Shown piece by piece: positions 7,889-17,156 of a DNA stretch of 64,000 nucleotides. Positions within the stretch are counted from its first letter, which is position 1, and every line of letters begins with the position of its first letter. A program made the position numbers and the translations under genes. Under the pieces are notes generated by a model. The model saw only the letters and a list, made by a program, of their open reading frames with translations, had not been told where the DNA came from and ran no database searches. This stretch comes from Pseudomonas cremoricolorata DSM 17059 = NBRC 16634 (GTDB lineage Bacteria; Pseudomonadota; Gammaproteobacteria; Pseudomonadales; Pseudomonadaceae), in NCBI RefSeq assembly GCF_000425745.1, contig NZ_AUEA01000009.1:186001-250000 (forward strand), read 5' to 3'.

Positions 7889-8302
7889 ATGTCCAACATC
7901 ATTCGCATCGCCGCCGCTCTGCTGGTCGACCCGCAGGGCCGTACCTTGCTGGTACGCAAACGCGGCACCCAGGCCTTCATGCAGCCCGGTGGCAAGATCG
8001 ATTCTGGTGAAACAGCGCCCCAGGCCCTGGCTCGCGAGCTGTTCGAAGAACTCGGCGTGCGCATCGAGCCGCAGGCTGCCCAGCACCTGGGCAGCTTTAG
8101 CGCTCCGGCAGCCAACGAGCCTGGCTGTCAGGTGCACGCCGAGTTGTTCCAGGTGCTCACCGATCAAGCCGTCGCACCTGCCGCCGAGATCGAGCAGGTA
8201 CTGTGGCTGACCGCAGAGCAAACCCCTGATGTAGTGCTCGCGCCACTGACTGCCGAGCAGATCCTGCCGCTGTACCGCGAACGCTTCAGCGCACCGCGCT
8301 GA
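7889..8302 (+). CDS. Nudix hydrolase
   Basis: 137 residues. A complete Nudix box runs G35-x5-E41-x7-R49-E50-L-F-E53-E54-L-G56-V57, the Mg2+-binding catalytic helix. It is preceded by the usual strand with VRKRGTQAFMQPGGK. Family members cleave nucleoside-diphosphate-linked compounds; the substrate cannot be read from sequence, though the small size and QPGGK loop resemble MutT-like housecleaning enzymes. Start ATG at 7889. Its 3' end overlaps the convergent metR by 17 bases (8286-8302). Confidence 0.85.
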   Translation: MSNIIRIAAALLVDPQGRTLLVRKRGTQAFMQPGGKIDSGETAPQALARELFEELGVRIEPQAAQHLGSFSAPAANEPGCQVHAELFQVLTDQAVAPAAEIEQVLWLTAEQTPDVVLAPLTAEQILPLYRERFSAPR

Positions 8303-9203
8303 CCCCATCGAGGGTGGCGAACGAGGTGTCCTTGGCGGTCAGCAGGAAATCGCGCATGTAGGGCGCATCGAGCATGTCGGTGCGCACCGCCGCGTACAGC
8401 GTGGCGAACAGGCCTTTCTCGCCCAGCCGTTTGCCCTTCACATAGCCACGCGAGCTGTATTCATGCAGGGCCCAGTGCGGCATGCCGCAGACGCCACGGC
8501 CGCTGGCGACCAGTTGCATCATCATCACCGTCAGCTCTGAGGTGCGCACCGCGGCCGGCTCGATATCGGCCGGCTCGAGAAAGCGGGTGAAGATGTCCAG
8601 CCGGTCGCGTTCCACCGGGTAGGTGATCAGGGTCTGGTCGAGCAGGTCTTGCGGCACAATGTAGGGCTTGCTCGCCAGCGCATGCTGATTGGCCACCGCC
8701 AGCATGGCCTCGTAGGTGAACAACGGCACGTAAGTGATGCCTGCCAGGTCCAGCGGGTCGGAGGTCACGACCAGATCGAGGTCGCCACGGGCCAGCGCTG
8801 GCAGGGGTGCGAAGGCGAACCCCGAGGCTAGGTCGAGCTCGACTTCCGGCCAGGCGTCGCGGAACTGATCGATGGTCGGCATCAGCCACTGAAAGCAGCT
8901 ATGGCACTCGATGGCCATGTGCAGTCGCCCCGCAGTGCCGCCGGCCAGACGCGCGATGTCGCGTTCGGCGCTGCGCAGCAGGGGCAACGTGGCATCGGCC
9001 AGTTGCAGCAGACGCAGGCCGGCACTGGTGAAGCGCAACGGCTTGCTCTTGCGCACGAACAGCGGCAGGCCCAGGCGCTCTTCCAGTTCCTTGAACTGGT
9101 GGGAGAGCGCCGATTGGGTAAGGTGCAGGCGTTCCGCCGCTTCCACCAGACTGTCGGCCTCGCGCAGGGCATGAAGGGTTTTCAGGTGACGGATTTCCAG
9201 CAC
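8286..9203 (-). CDS. metR: LysR-type regulator MetR
   Basis: 305 residues from a GTG start placed 6 bases after GGAG. The helix-turn-helix is in ADSLVEAAERLHLTQSALSH, followed by QFKELEERLGLPLFVR, and the C-terminal effector domain includes MPTIDQFRDAWPEVELDLAS. The sequence matches MetR, which uses homocysteine as co-effector and activates methionine-synthesis genes such as metE, metH and metF. An upstream in-frame ATG (9227) would add eight residues without a ribosome site. A MetR-type box lies in the divergent gap at 9339-9351. The gene converges on the Nudix gene with a 17-base overlap. Confidence 0.9.
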   Translation of the reverse strand: MLEIRHLKTLHALREADSLVEAAERLHLTQSALSHQFKELEERLGLPLFVRKSKPLRFTSAGLRLLQLADATLPLLRSAERDIARLAGGTAGRLHMAIECHSCFQWLMPTIDQFRDAWPEVELDLASGFAFAPLPALARGDLDLVVTSDPLDLAGITYVPLFTYEAMLAVANQHALASKPYIVPQDLLDQTLITYPVERDRLDIFTRFLEPADIEPAAVRTSELTVMMMQLVASGRGVCGMPHWALHEYSSRGYVKGKRLGEKGLFATLYAAVRTDMLDAPYMRDFLLTAKDTSFATLDGVSAVR

Positions 9204-9338
9204 AACGAACTCCGGGGCTATTCCCACTGGTGCGATCAGGGCGATGAGTTTCCCTCATGTTGCCGCAGGTGTCGACCTGCACCGGCGTGACCGCCTGGCC
9301 GGCTTCATCAAACTGTCATTGAAGTGTGGCAGCGCGCT

Positions 9339-9351
9339 TGAACGGGATTCA
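9339..9351. promoter_or_regulatory. MetR-box candidate in divergent metR / hydrolase region
   Basis: TGAACGGGATTCA fits the MetR consensus TGAA-N5-TTCA exactly. It lies 46 bases before the hydrolase ATG and about 136 bases before the metR start. It could serve autorepression of metR, control of the hydrolase, or both. Confidence 0.6.
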
Positions 9352-9396
9352 TCACACTCGCGCTCTACTGGGAATCTGCAATCTGGTGTTAAGGGC

Positions 9397-10389
9397 ATGC
9401 GAGCGTTGTTGGTGTGGTTGATGTTGTGGGTGGGGGTTCCCGGAGTCGCGGCGGCGCGCTGTGATGCACAGGTGCCGGTGCAGCAGGCCGAGCTGGGTCA
9501 ACTGAGCCTGGCCTATCAGAGCGTGGGCGCTGCGAATGATCCGGCATTGCTGCTGGTCATGGGCCTGGGCGGGCAGTTGATCGACTGGCCCGATGACGTG
9601 GTCGAGGCCCTGTGTCGCCAGGGCTTTCGGGTGATTCGCTATGACAACCGCGATGCCGGCCTGACCCGCTGGATACAGCCGCCGGCGTCGGCCAGCCTGA
9701 CCCTCGAACTGCTGCGCTATAAGCTCGGCCTGCCGGTGGCGGCGCCCTACAGCCTTACCGACATGGCCGACGACGGCCTGCGGTTGATGGACCAACTGGG
9801 CATTGAGCGCTTTCACGTGCTGGGAGTGAGCATGGGCGGCATGATCGCCCAGCACCTGGCCGCCGAGGCGCCTGAGCGGGTCAGCAGCCTGACGCTGCTG
9901 ATGTCCAGTTCAGGCGCGGTGGGCCTGCCGGCGCCCAGTGCGGCCCTGGTGCAGTTGTTCGCTCAGCGCGGCGCCAGTGACCGCGACACGGCCTTGCAGC
10001 AGCAGGTCGAGCTGTTGTCTGCACTGGGCAATCCGCAGGTTGCCGATGACCGCACGCAACTGCTGCAACAGGCCGCGCGGGCCTATGACCGGGGCTTCAA
10101 TCCCGAGGGCGGGCGTCGGCAGATCATGGCGATTCTCGCCGAGCCGAGTCGCGTGGCGCTGCTGAACCAGTTGCGGGTGCCGACCCTGGTAGTGCATGGC
10201 ACGGCAGACCCACTGTTGCCGGTGATGCACGGGGTGCACCTGGCAGCGCACATCCGCGGCAGCCAGCTGCGACTGATTCCAGGCCTCGCCCACCGTTTGC
10301 AAGAACCGTTCAAGGCACCGCTGCTGGGGGCGATCCTGCCTTACCTGCGCGCCCAGCGCCTTGAATCTGCGCACATCGCCGGGCTTTAA
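9397..10389 (+). CDS. secreted or periplasmic alpha/beta hydrolase
   Basis: 330 residues. A signal peptide (MRALLVWLMLWVGVPGVAAA) ends near residue 20. The alpha/beta hydrolase core shows an oxyanion-region LLVMGLGGQLIDWP, the nucleophile elbow G-V-S-M-G-G, an acid in VHGTADPLLP and a late His in LIPGLAHRLQEP, so the Ser-Asp-His triad appears complete. The substrate is not apparent; related pseudomonad proteins are annotated as esterases or lipases. The ATG at 9397 is chosen because it starts the signal peptide; an upstream in-frame ATG at 9244 would place it internally. It is divergent from metR and shares a region with a MetR box. Confidence 0.82.
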   Translation: MRALLVWLMLWVGVPGVAAARCDAQVPVQQAELGQLSLAYQSVGAANDPALLLVMGLGGQLIDWPDDVVEALCRQGFRVIRYDNRDAGLTRWIQPPASASLTLELLRYKLGLPVAAPYSLTDMADDGLRLMDQLGIERFHVLGVSMGGMIAQHLAAEAPERVSSLTLLMSSSGAVGLPAPSAALVQLFAQRGASDRDTALQQQVELLSALGNPQVADDRTQLLQQAARAYDRGFNPEGGRRQIMAILAEPSRVALLNQLRVPTLVVHGTADPLLPVMHGVHLAAHIRGSQLRLIPGLAHRLQEPFKAPLLGAILPYLRAQRLESAHIAGL

Positions 10390-10398
10390 GCGCAGGGT

Positions 10399-11724
10399 TC
10401 AGGCCAGGCCATATTTCTTCACCTTGTCGAACAGCGTGGTCTTGGCCATGCCCAGGTCCTGGCTGGCCTGGCTGAGGTTGCCGCCGGTACGCAGCAGCGC
10501 CTCGCTGAGCAGGTTGCGCTCGAACGCCTCGACCGCTTCGGCAAAACCCAGCCCCTGGCTGGCGCCGCTCGGGCTCTTCTTGAACGCCGGCAAACCCAAT
10601 GCGAAGCGCTCGGCCACGTTGCGCAACTCACGTACGTTGCCCAGCCACTCGTGGGCCATGATCTGCGACAGGGTCTGGCTGTCCAGCGCCAGCGCTTCGC
10701 GGTCGAAACGCAGCGCCGCTTGTTCTAGGAAGTGTTCGAACAGTTGCAGGATGTCTTCGCGCCGCTCGCGCAGCGGCGGCAACTCCAGGGTCACCACGTT
10801 CAGGCGGTAGTACAGGTCGCTGCGGAACTCGCCGCGTTGACCGAGGCTTTGCAGGTCGGCCTTGGTCGCTGCGATGATCCGGCAGTCGACCGGAATGCTC
10901 ATGTTCGAGCCCAATCGCTCCAGCGTGCGTTCCTGTAGCACACGCAGCAGTTTGATCTGCAGGTTGATCGGCATGCTTTCGATTTCATCGAGGAACAGCG
11001 TGCCGCCATTGGCATGTTCGATCTTGCCAATGCGGCGTTTGCCGGCGCCGGTGAAGGCGTTGGCTTCATGGCCGAATATTTCGCTTTCGAACAGGTTCTC
11101 GGGCAGCCCGCCGCAGTTGATGGCGACGAAGGGCTGGCCCTGGCGCCGGCTGAAATCATGCAGGCAGCGAGCGACCAGTTCCTTGCCGCTGCCGGTCTCG
11201 CCCTCGATCAGCACATTGGCCGAGGTGTCGGCGACGTTGCCGATCAGTTCGCGCAGGTGTTGCATTGCTGGTGAGCGACCGATGATGCGTGCCTCCAGCG
11301 AGCCTTGCCCGGCCAGTTGGCGGCGCAGGGCCACCACCTCGCGGGCCAGCCCGCGCTGCTCGAGGGCGCGGCGCACCACATCCACCAGGCGCTCGGGGGA
11401 GAAGGGTTTCTCCATGAAGTCGTAGGCGCCGTTGCGCATCGCGCCCACCGCCATGTCGATGTCGCCGTGACCGGTGATCAGCACCACCGGCAGGCTGCGG
11501 TCGCGGGCCTTGAGCCTTGCCAGCAACTCCAGGCCATCGATACCGGGCAGGCGGATGTCGCTGACCACGATACCGGCGAAGTCATCGCCGATGCGTTCCA
11601 GCGCCGCCTCGGCGCTGCCCACCCCTTCGCAGGCGATATCCTCCAGCGCCAGTGCCTGCTGGCAGCCCAGCAGTACATGGGGGTCGTCTTCGACGATCAG
11701 GACAGTCAGGGGGGCTTGGGTCAT
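10399..11724 (-). CDS. aauR: sigma-54-dependent response regulator AauR
   Basis: 441 residues. The receiver domain has phospho-acceptor D56 in VVSDIRLPGID. The AAA+ sigma-54 interaction domain has Walker A GETGSGKE and a NAFTGA loop (variant of GAFTGA). The C-terminal Fis-type helix-turn-helix includes LSQASQDLGMAKTTLFDKVK. Its place after aauS and the aat transporter genes identifies it as AauR, the activator of acidic amino-acid uptake; DctD is the closest alternative. Its start overlaps the aauS stop by ATGA (11721-11724). Two AauR boxes and a sigma-54 promoter stand before aatJ. Confidence 0.9.
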   Translation of the reverse strand: MTQAPLTVLIVEDDPHVLLGCQQALALEDIACEGVGSAEAALERIGDDFAGIVVSDIRLPGIDGLELLARLKARDRSLPVVLITGHGDIDMAVGAMRNGAYDFMEKPFSPERLVDVVRRALEQRGLAREVVALRRQLAGQGSLEARIIGRSPAMQHLRELIGNVADTSANVLIEGETGSGKELVARCLHDFSRRQGQPFVAINCGGLPENLFESEIFGHEANAFTGAGKRRIGKIEHANGGTLFLDEIESMPINLQIKLLRVLQERTLERLGSNMSIPVDCRIIAATKADLQSLGQRGEFRSDLYYRLNVVTLELPPLRERREDILQLFEHFLEQAALRFDREALALDSQTLSQIMAHEWLGNVRELRNVAERFALGLPAFKKSPSGASQGLGFAEAVEAFERNLLSEALLRTGGNLSQASQDLGMAKTTLFDKVKKYGLA

Positions 11725-13625
11725 GGATGCTCAGCCGTATCGAGGGAAAGGTTGGCCAGGGGCAGCACCAGCACGAAGGCGGTACCGCCTTCGCTTGGGT
11801 GCTCGACATTGAGACTGCCCTGGGCGGCGGCGGCGAGGCTCGCCGACAAGGTCAGCCCCAGGCCCAGCCCGTGTTCGCCTGGCTTGGTGGTGAAGAACGG
11901 TTCGAACAGGTGCTTGCGTGCTTCGAGATCGATGCCGTGGCCGTTGTCGCGCACTTGCAGTCGGTAGCGCTCGCCTTGCAGTTCGCCCTCCAGCCACAGG
12001 GTTGGGCGCGGTTGGTTCTGGGTTGCGTCCAACGCGTTGGCCAACAGATTGGCGAGAATCTGCTCGAGACGGGTCTGGTCGATGGCCAGGCGTTGCTCGT
12101 CGAAATCACGGTGGATGCGCAGGCGGCTACTGGAAAGGCGCGCGGCCAGCAATTGCTGGCAGGCATCCACGGCTTTGCACAGCGACGCCTGGCCGCCATC
12201 GTCGCTGCGCTTGGCGAACGAGCGCAGGCTGGCGGTGATGCGTCCCATGCGGTCGATCAGCTCGTTCATGGTGCGCAGATTGGCGCTGGCGACGTCCAGC
12301 GCGCCGCGCTCGAGGAAGCGCACGCTGTTGCCCGACAAGGTGCGCAGCGCGGCCAGAGGCTGGTTCAGTTCGTGGGCGATGCTGGTGGACATCTGGCCGA
12401 TGGCGGCCAGCTTGCCGGCCTGCACAAGTTCATCCTGAGCCTGGCGCAGGGTCTGCTCGGCGTGCCTGCGCTCGCGAATCTGGCCTTTGAGCCGCTCGTT
12501 GCTGGCACGCAGGTCGGCGGTGCGCTCGGCGATTCGCCGCTCCAACTGCGCATTGGCTTCCTGCAGCGCTTCGCGGGCGGCCAGGCGCGTGGCGATGACC
12601 TTGCGTCGCTCGTTCCAGGCGATGCCGAGGATGGTCAGCAAGGCGAAGGCGAAGGCCACCAGCGCGCCCTGCACCATGGCTTCGCGGCGCAAGTCTTGCA
12701 ACGGGGTGAGCAGGGTGAAGTGCCAGGGCGTGTCGGCCAGGCGGCGGGTCTGTGACAGGTAGGTCACTTCCTGCGGCTCGCCTTGGGCGGTTTCGCTGTT
12801 GGCCGGGAAGGTGAGCTTTTCCACGCCATCGGCCAGTGGCTCGCGGGCCAGCGGTTGCAGTTCTTCCAGCGGCCACCAGTAGTACTGCAGGCTGCGCGCC
12901 AGCTGTTCCTTGACCTGCGGCGTCAGCGGCTGCAACGACTTCAAGCGCCGCGCCGGATCGCTGGAAAGAATGATGATGCCGTTCTCGTCGCTGACGAAGG
13001 CTTCCAGGCGCGCTCGCTGCCAGCGTTCTTCCAGCGTGTCGAGGCGTACCTTGATCACCGCCACGCCGATGATCCTGCCGTGTTCTTCAAGGCCATGGGC
13101 GAGGTAGTAGCCGGCCTCGCCAGTGGTGCTGCCGATGCCATAGAAGCGTCCCGGCTGGCCGCGCACGGCATCCTGGAAGTAGGGGCGGAACGAAAGGTCT
13201 TCACCGAGGAACGAGTCGGCATCGCGCCAGTTGCTGGTGGCCTGTACGCGGCCCTGGGTATCGAGAATGTAGATGGCCCGGCTGCGGCTGCGCCGCTGCA
13301 TGCCTTCGAGGTATTCATTGACCGACTGCCGAGCGCCGCCATCCGGGTCGAGCAGCAACTGCGACACGCTGTCGTTGAGCTCCAGCAGGCTGGGCAGGTA
13401 GGTGTACTTGCTGATCTCGCTTTCTACCGTGCGCGCGTGCAGCTCGAGCTGGCGCTCGCCGGTTTCGCTGAGGGTGCGGATGCCGTTGCTCTGGCTGATC
13501 AGGTAGGCGACCAGGCCGATGCCGACCATCAGAAGGATGATCAAAGGCGGGATGAGCAATTGGCGAAGCAGACGGGATTTCACGGTGGGCCGGGTGAGGC
13601 GAAGGAGCGCGGGGTTGCATTTCAT
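11721..13625 (-). CDS. aauS: sensor histidine kinase AauS
   Basis: 634 residues from the ATG at 13625, which has AAGG upstream and begins MKCNPALLRLTRPTVKSRLL; an in-frame ATG at 13682 is less likely. A first membrane segment (LIPPLIILLMVGIGLVAYLI) is followed by a periplasmic dCache-like sensor of about 250 residues. A second segment (VQGALVAFAFALLTILGIAW) leads to a coiled coil. The DctB-type kinase core has H-box HELNQPLAALRTL, an N-box LLANALDATQ, DNGHGID and GLGLGLTLS. It probably senses glutamate or aspartate outside the inner membrane and phosphorylates AauR. Confidence 0.9.
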   Translation of the reverse strand: MKCNPALLRLTRPTVKSRLLRQLLIPPLIILLMVGIGLVAYLISQSNGIRTLSETGERQLELHARTVESEISKYTYLPSLLELNDSVSQLLLDPDGGARQSVNEYLEGMQRRSRSRAIYILDTQGRVQATSNWRDADSFLGEDLSFRPYFQDAVRGQPGRFYGIGSTTGEAGYYLAHGLEEHGRIIGVAVIKVRLDTLEERWQRARLEAFVSDENGIIILSSDPARRLKSLQPLTPQVKEQLARSLQYYWWPLEELQPLAREPLADGVEKLTFPANSETAQGEPQEVTYLSQTRRLADTPWHFTLLTPLQDLRREAMVQGALVAFAFALLTILGIAWNERRKVIATRLAAREALQEANAQLERRIAERTADLRASNERLKGQIRERRHAEQTLRQAQDELVQAGKLAAIGQMSTSIAHELNQPLAALRTLSGNSVRFLERGALDVASANLRTMNELIDRMGRITASLRSFAKRSDDGGQASLCKAVDACQQLLAARLSSSRLRIHRDFDEQRLAIDQTRLEQILANLLANALDATQNQPRPTLWLEGELQGERYRLQVRDNGHGIDLEARKHLFEPFFTTKPGEHGLGLGLTLSASLAAAAQGSLNVEHPSEGGTAFVLVLPLANLSLDTAEHP

Positions 13626-13647
13626 CACAGTGGCCTTGTCACCACCA

Positions 13648-13673
13648 GCCTGCGCTGCCCAAGCAACGCAGGC
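13648..13673. repeat. intercistronic hairpin between aatP and aauS
   Basis: Stem GCCTGCG / CGCAGGC with a 12-base loop in the 57-base gap. It has no U-tract; it may dampen read-through from transporter genes into aauSR. Confidence 0.4.
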
Positions 13674-13682
13674 GGGCGACAC

Positions 13683-14417
13683 TCAGTGCTGCAGAATCTT
13701 GCTGAGGAATTGCTGGGTGCGCTCGTGGCGAGCGCTTGGGTCACCGAAGAAGGCTTCCTTCTGGCAGTCCTCGATGATGTGTCCCTTGTCCATGAAGATC
13801 ACCCGGTTGGCCACCTTGCGCGCGAAGCCCATTTCGTGGGTGACGCACATCATGGTCATACCTTCGTGGGCCAGCTCGACCATCACATCGAGCACCTCGT
13901 TGACCATTTCCGGGTCGAGCGCCGAGGTCGGTTCGTCGAACAGCATGACGATAGGGTCCATCGACAACGCACGGGCAATGGCCACACGCTGCTGCTGACC
14001 ACCGGAAAGCTGACCGGGGTGCTTCTTGGCGTGGGCGCTGAGGCCCACGCGCTCGAGCAGCGCCAGGCCCTTCTTGGTCGCTTCGGCTTCACTGCGGCCG
14101 AGTACCTTGCGCTGGGCGATGGTCAGGTTCTCGGTGATGCTCAGGTGCGGGAACAGCTCGAAGTGCTGGAACACCATGCCCACCCGCGAGCGCAGCTTGG
14201 GCAGGTTGGTCTTGGAGTCGGCGATCGAGGTGCCGTCGACCACGATGTCGCCCTTCTGAAAGGGCTCCAGGGCATTGACGCACTTGATCAGGGTCGACTT
14301 GCCCGAGCCGGACGGACCGCAGACCACCACCACTTCACCTTTCTTGACCTCGGTGTTGCAGTCGGTGAGTACCTGGAAGTCCCCGTACCACTTGTTGACG
14401 TTCTTGATGGAAATCAT
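13683..14417 (-). CDS. aatP: glutamate/aspartate ABC transporter ATP-binding protein
   Basis: 244 residues, the usual size for GltL/AatP. It begins [20 protein letters not shown], with Walker [11 protein letters not shown]-loop [11 protein letters not shown], signature LSGGQQQR, Walker [13 protein letters not shown] and H-loop VTHEMGF. It energises uptake of acidic amino acids through the AatQM permease. The ATG at 14417 overlaps the end of aatM by 4 bases (14414-14417), a typical coupled operon junction. The upstream open frame out to 15539 is read-through antisense-free extension across aatM and aatQ and is not real. Confidence 0.95.
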   Translation of the reverse strand: MISIKNVNKWYGDFQVLTDCNTEVKKGEVVVVCGPSGSGKSTLIKCVNALEPFQKGDIVVDGTSIADSKTNLPKLRSRVGMVFQHFELFPHLSITENLTIAQRKVLGRSEAEATKKGLALLERVGLSAHAKKHPGQLSGGQQQRVAIARALSMDPIVMLFDEPTSALDPEMVNEVLDVMVELAHEGMTMMCVTHEMGFARKVANRVIFMDKGHIIEDCQKEAFFGDPSARHERTQQFLSKILQH

Positions 14418-15085
14418 ACGGCGATCCTTTTTTGCAGACGCTTGACCAGCCACGAAGCGGAGAAGCTGATGACGAAGTACACCGCCCCGGCGAAGATCAG
14501 GAACTCGTGGGAGCGTCCGATGATGTCGCCGTTGGCACGTGCCGAGTTGAGGAAGTCCACCAGGCCGACGGTGTACACCAGCGAAGTGTCCTGGAACAGG
14601 ATGATGCTCTGTTGCAGCAGCAGCGGCGTCATCTTGCGAAACGCCTGGGGCAGGATGATCAGGCGCATGGTCTGCCCGTAGGTCATGCCCAGCGCCTGTG
14701 CGGCGCCCATCTGGCCCTTGGAGATCGCCTGCACGCCGGCGCGCACGATTTCGCAGAAGTACGCCGCCTCGAACATCATGAACGCCACCACACACGAGGT
14801 GAACGCGCCGATCGGCGTGTCTTCCCCGGTGATCCAGCGCAGCACGAACGGCACCGCCAGGTAGAACCAGGTGATCACCAGCAGCAGCGGAATGGAGCGG
14901 AAGTAGTTGACGTAAGCGCCGGCAACGCGCGACAGCAGTTTGCTCGACGACAGCCGCATCAGGGCCAGCACGGTGCCCAGGGCGATACCGCCGACCACGC
15001 CCATGACCATCAGTTCGAGGGTCAGCAGCATGCCGTCCCACAGTGCCGGCAGCGCAGGAATGATTTCGCTGAAATCCAGTTCCAT
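14414..15085 (-). CDS. aatM: glutamate/aspartate ABC transporter permease
   Basis: 223 residues with about five membrane segments, including [21 protein letters not shown] HisMQ-type EAA loop reads [15 protein letters not shown] at its centre ([20 protein letters not shown]). Forms the channel with AatQ and docks AatP. Its start abuts the aatQ stop with no gap (15085/15086), and its stop overlaps aatP. Equivalent to gltK in other naming. Confidence 0.92.
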   Translation of the reverse strand: MELDFSEIIPALPALWDGMLLTLELMVMGVVGGIALGTVLALMRLSSSKLLSRVAGAYVNYFRSIPLLLVITWFYLAVPFVLRWITGEDTPIGAFTSCVVAFMMFEAAYFCEIVRAGVQAISKGQMGAAQALGMTYGQTMRLIILPQAFRKMTPLLLQQSIILFQDTSLVYTVGLVDFLNSARANGDIIGRSHEFLIFAGAVYFVISFSASWLVKRLQKRIAV

Positions 15086-15832
15086 TTACTTGCCTCCTAC
15101 GGAAATCAGGCCGGGCACGGCGACTTTCTTCTCGACCAGGCGCATGAGCAGCATCAGCCCCATGTTGAGGGTGAAGTAGATCAGCGTGGCGAGGGTGAAG
15201 GCTTCGAACAGGTTGGCGGAGAACTCGGCGGTTTGCTTGGTCTGCGCCAGCAGCTCCATCAGGCCGATCAGCGAGGCGACCGAGGAGTTCTTGAAGACGT
15301 TGAGAAACTCGGAGGTAAGCGGCGGAATGATGATGCGGAAGGCCTGGGGCAGCAGCACATTGCTGTAGATCTGCGTGAGGCTGAAGCCCATCGCGCGAGC
15401 CGCCGACTCCTGGCCGCGCGGCAGCGCCTGGATACCGGTGCGCACCTGCTCGCAGACCCGCGCTGCGGTGAACAGGCCCAGGCACACGATCACGCTGATC
15501 AGCGCCGAAGTGGTCGGGTTGAGGTCTTGCTTGAACCATTCCTGCAGGCCTTCGGGCAGCAGATCGGGCACCAGGAAGTACCAGATGAACAGCTGCACCA
15601 GCAGCGGCACGTTACGGAACAGCTCGACGTAGGCGGTGGCGATTCCCGACACCAGGCGGTTCGGCATGGTACGCATGACACCCAGCACCGAGCCCAGCAG
15701 CAGCGCGATGATCCAGGCGCTGATGGCGATGGCGATGGTCCAGCCAAGACCTGTGATGTACCAGTCGAGGTAGGTTTCATCGCCCACCCCGGTGGACCTG
15801 AAGAACACGCCCCAGTCCCAGTTGTAATTCAT
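15086..15832 (-). CDS. aatQ: glutamate/aspartate ABC transporter permease
   Basis: 248 residues. Polar-amino-acid permease of the HisMQ family, with a periplasmic N-terminus ([20 protein letters not shown]) and membrane spans from [20 protein letters not shown] onward. The EAA loop is [20 protein letters not shown]. Partner of AatM; equivalent to gltJ. The 143-base gap to aatJ contains a GC-rich hairpin, which commonly lowers permease expression relative to the binding protein. Confidence 0.92.
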   Translation of the reverse strand: MNYNWDWGVFFRSTGVGDETYLDWYITGLGWTIAIAISAWIIALLLGSVLGVMRTMPNRLVSGIATAYVELFRNVPLLVQLFIWYFLVPDLLPEGLQEWFKQDLNPTTSALISVIVCLGLFTAARVCEQVRTGIQALPRGQESAARAMGFSLTQIYSNVLLPQAFRIIIPPLTSEFLNVFKNSSVASLIGLMELLAQTKQTAEFSANLFEAFTLATLIYFTLNMGLMLLMRLVEKKVAVPGLISVGGK

Positions 15833-15878
15833 CGGGATTTCCCCTCAGACGATCGTTTCACGGGCACCTTCGAACCTT

Positions 15879-15899
15879 CGAGGGCGACGGGCGCCCTCG
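15879..15899 (-). terminator. attenuating hairpin between aatJ and aatQ
   Basis: Stem CGAGGGCG / CGCCCTCG with a 5-base loop. No run of U follows in the aat direction, so it is probably a processing or partial-termination element that keeps aatJ mRNA in excess. Confidence 0.45.
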
Positions 15900-15975
15900 G
15901 AGGAAAGGTTAGACACTAACGGCAGGCCTGCCGGGTTAATTCACGCGCATACGGCGCAGCAGGCCAGGGGTGGGG

Positions 15976-16893
15976 TCAGGAGGTCTTGTCGTCGGCGGCC
16001 TTGTCGGTCGGCTCGGCGATCAGCTTCTTGAGCTCGTCGCTCATCGGGAACTGCAGGTTCAGGCCCTTGGGTGGGATCGGCTGCTGGAACCACTTGTCGT
16101 AGCTCTTGTTCACGTCACCCGACTTGAAGTAGGCGACGATGGCCTCGTCGACCGCTTTCTTGAAGGAGTCGTCGCCTTTACGCACCATGCAGCCGTAGAT
16201 TTCGTACGACTGAGGGGTGCCGGTGATGACCCAGTCGGCAGGCTTCTTGGCCTTGGCCATTTCGCCGGCGAGCAGTGCGTCGTCCATCATGAAGGCCACG
16301 GCGCGGCCGCTTTCGAGCATGTTGAACGCCTCGCCGTGGTCCTTGGCGGAAATCACGTTCATCTTCATCTGCTTGTCGGCGTTCATCGCCTTGAGCAGAC
16401 GCTCGGACGTGGTGCCGGCAGTGGTCACGACGTTCTTGCCGGCCAGGTCAGGGAAGTCCTTGTAGGCTGGCTGACCGTCCTTGACCTTGGTCAGCAGACG
16501 GGTACCGACTTCGAAGATGCCAACCGTGAAGCCAACTTGCTGCTGACGCTCGACGTTGTTGGTGGTGGAGCCGCACTCCAGATCGACGGTGCCGTTCTGC
16601 ACCAGCGGGATACGGGTTTGCGAGGTGACCAGGTTGTAGCGGACCTTGATGTCGGTGCCCAGTTGCTTCTTCAGGGCCTCGACCACAGCCAGTTGCACGT
16701 CGTGCGAGTAGCCGATGGGCTCTGGCTTGCCAGCCAGGTAGGAAAATGGAATGGAGGAGTCGCGGTGGCCCAGGGTGATGGTGCCGGAGTCCTTGATCTT
16801 CTTCAGGGTGCCGGTCAGTTCTTCGGCCATGACGGGGGAAGCGAATACCGCAGCGGCGATGGCCGCGCCCAGCAATTGACGAACGATACGCAT
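15976..16893 (-). CDS. aatJ: glutamate/aspartate periplasmic substrate-binding protein
   Basis: 305 residues from the ATG at 16893, preceded by GAGGAAAA. The signal peptide MRIVRQLLGAAIAAAVFASP ends at VMA. The type-2 periplasmic binding fold has KIKDSGTITLGHRDSSIPFS at its start and the paired DLECGSTTNN ligand-site segment. It captures glutamate and aspartate for AatQMP; equivalent to gltI. The ORF could be extended to 16989, but this would put the signal peptide inside. It is the first gene of the operon, driven by the sigma-54 promoter at 16996-17012. Confidence 0.95.
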   Translation of the reverse strand: MRIVRQLLGAAIAAAVFASPVMAEELTGTLKKIKDSGTITLGHRDSSIPFSYLAGKPEPIGYSHDVQLAVVEALKKQLGTDIKVRYNLVTSQTRIPLVQNGTVDLECGSTTNNVERQQQVGFTVGIFEVGTRLLTKVKDGQPAYKDFPDLAGKNVVTTAGTTSERLLKAMNADKQMKMNVISAKDHGEAFNMLESGRAVAFMMDDALLAGEMAKAKKPADWVITGTPQSYEIYGCMVRKGDDSFKKAVDEAIVAYFKSGDVNKSYDKWFQQPIPPKGLNLQFPMSDELKKLIAEPTDKAADDKTS

Positions 16894-16995
16894 CAAATTT
16901 TCCTCGACGTGTTTGTTTTTTTTATGGAGCCGTTGGCGGACTCTTTCGTTCAACGTCTGCAACGCGTGATCGCTGCAGTCGGTGACCAAGTGTAG

Positions 16996-17012
16996 AGCAT
17001 GAGTCGTGCCAA
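16996..17012 (-). promoter_or_regulatory. sigma-54 promoter of aatJQMP
   Basis: Read on the minus strand the sequence is TTGGCACGACTCATGCT. The -24 box TGGCACG is perfect, and the -12 box ATGCT keeps the essential GC at the correct 4-base spacing (consensus TGGCACG-N4-TTGCW). Transcription should begin near 16985, giving a leader of about 90 bases before aatJ. This fits activation by AauR. Confidence 0.85.
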
Positions 17013-17087
17013 GCTCACTGCTCGACTATAACGTCGTGAAAATCGCGGGGTTTGATCTTTTTCAACGAACCTGTAAGTAAGTATTCG

Positions 17088-17132
17088 TGCGGAATACCGA
17101 ACGACTGTCGGCGCACCGTTCGGTTATCCGAA
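17088..17132. promoter_or_regulatory. two AauR binding sites (upstream activator sequences)
   Basis: TTCGGTTATCCGAA (17119-17132) matches exactly the motif I remember for AauR, TTCGG-N4-CCGAA. TGCGGAATACCGAA (17088-17101) matches 9 of the 10 specified bases. Their centres are 31 bases apart, about three helical turns, and lie about 110 and 140 bases upstream of the predicted aatJ start point, the usual geometry for a sigma-54 activator. Confidence 0.82.
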
Positions 17133-17156
17133 TGAATAGGTGCACCGACGCGTTTC

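Noticed and set aside
12783..14681. 632-residue open frame opposite aauS and aatP
   Set aside because: Runs across two genes on the other strand; no ribosome site, no motif.
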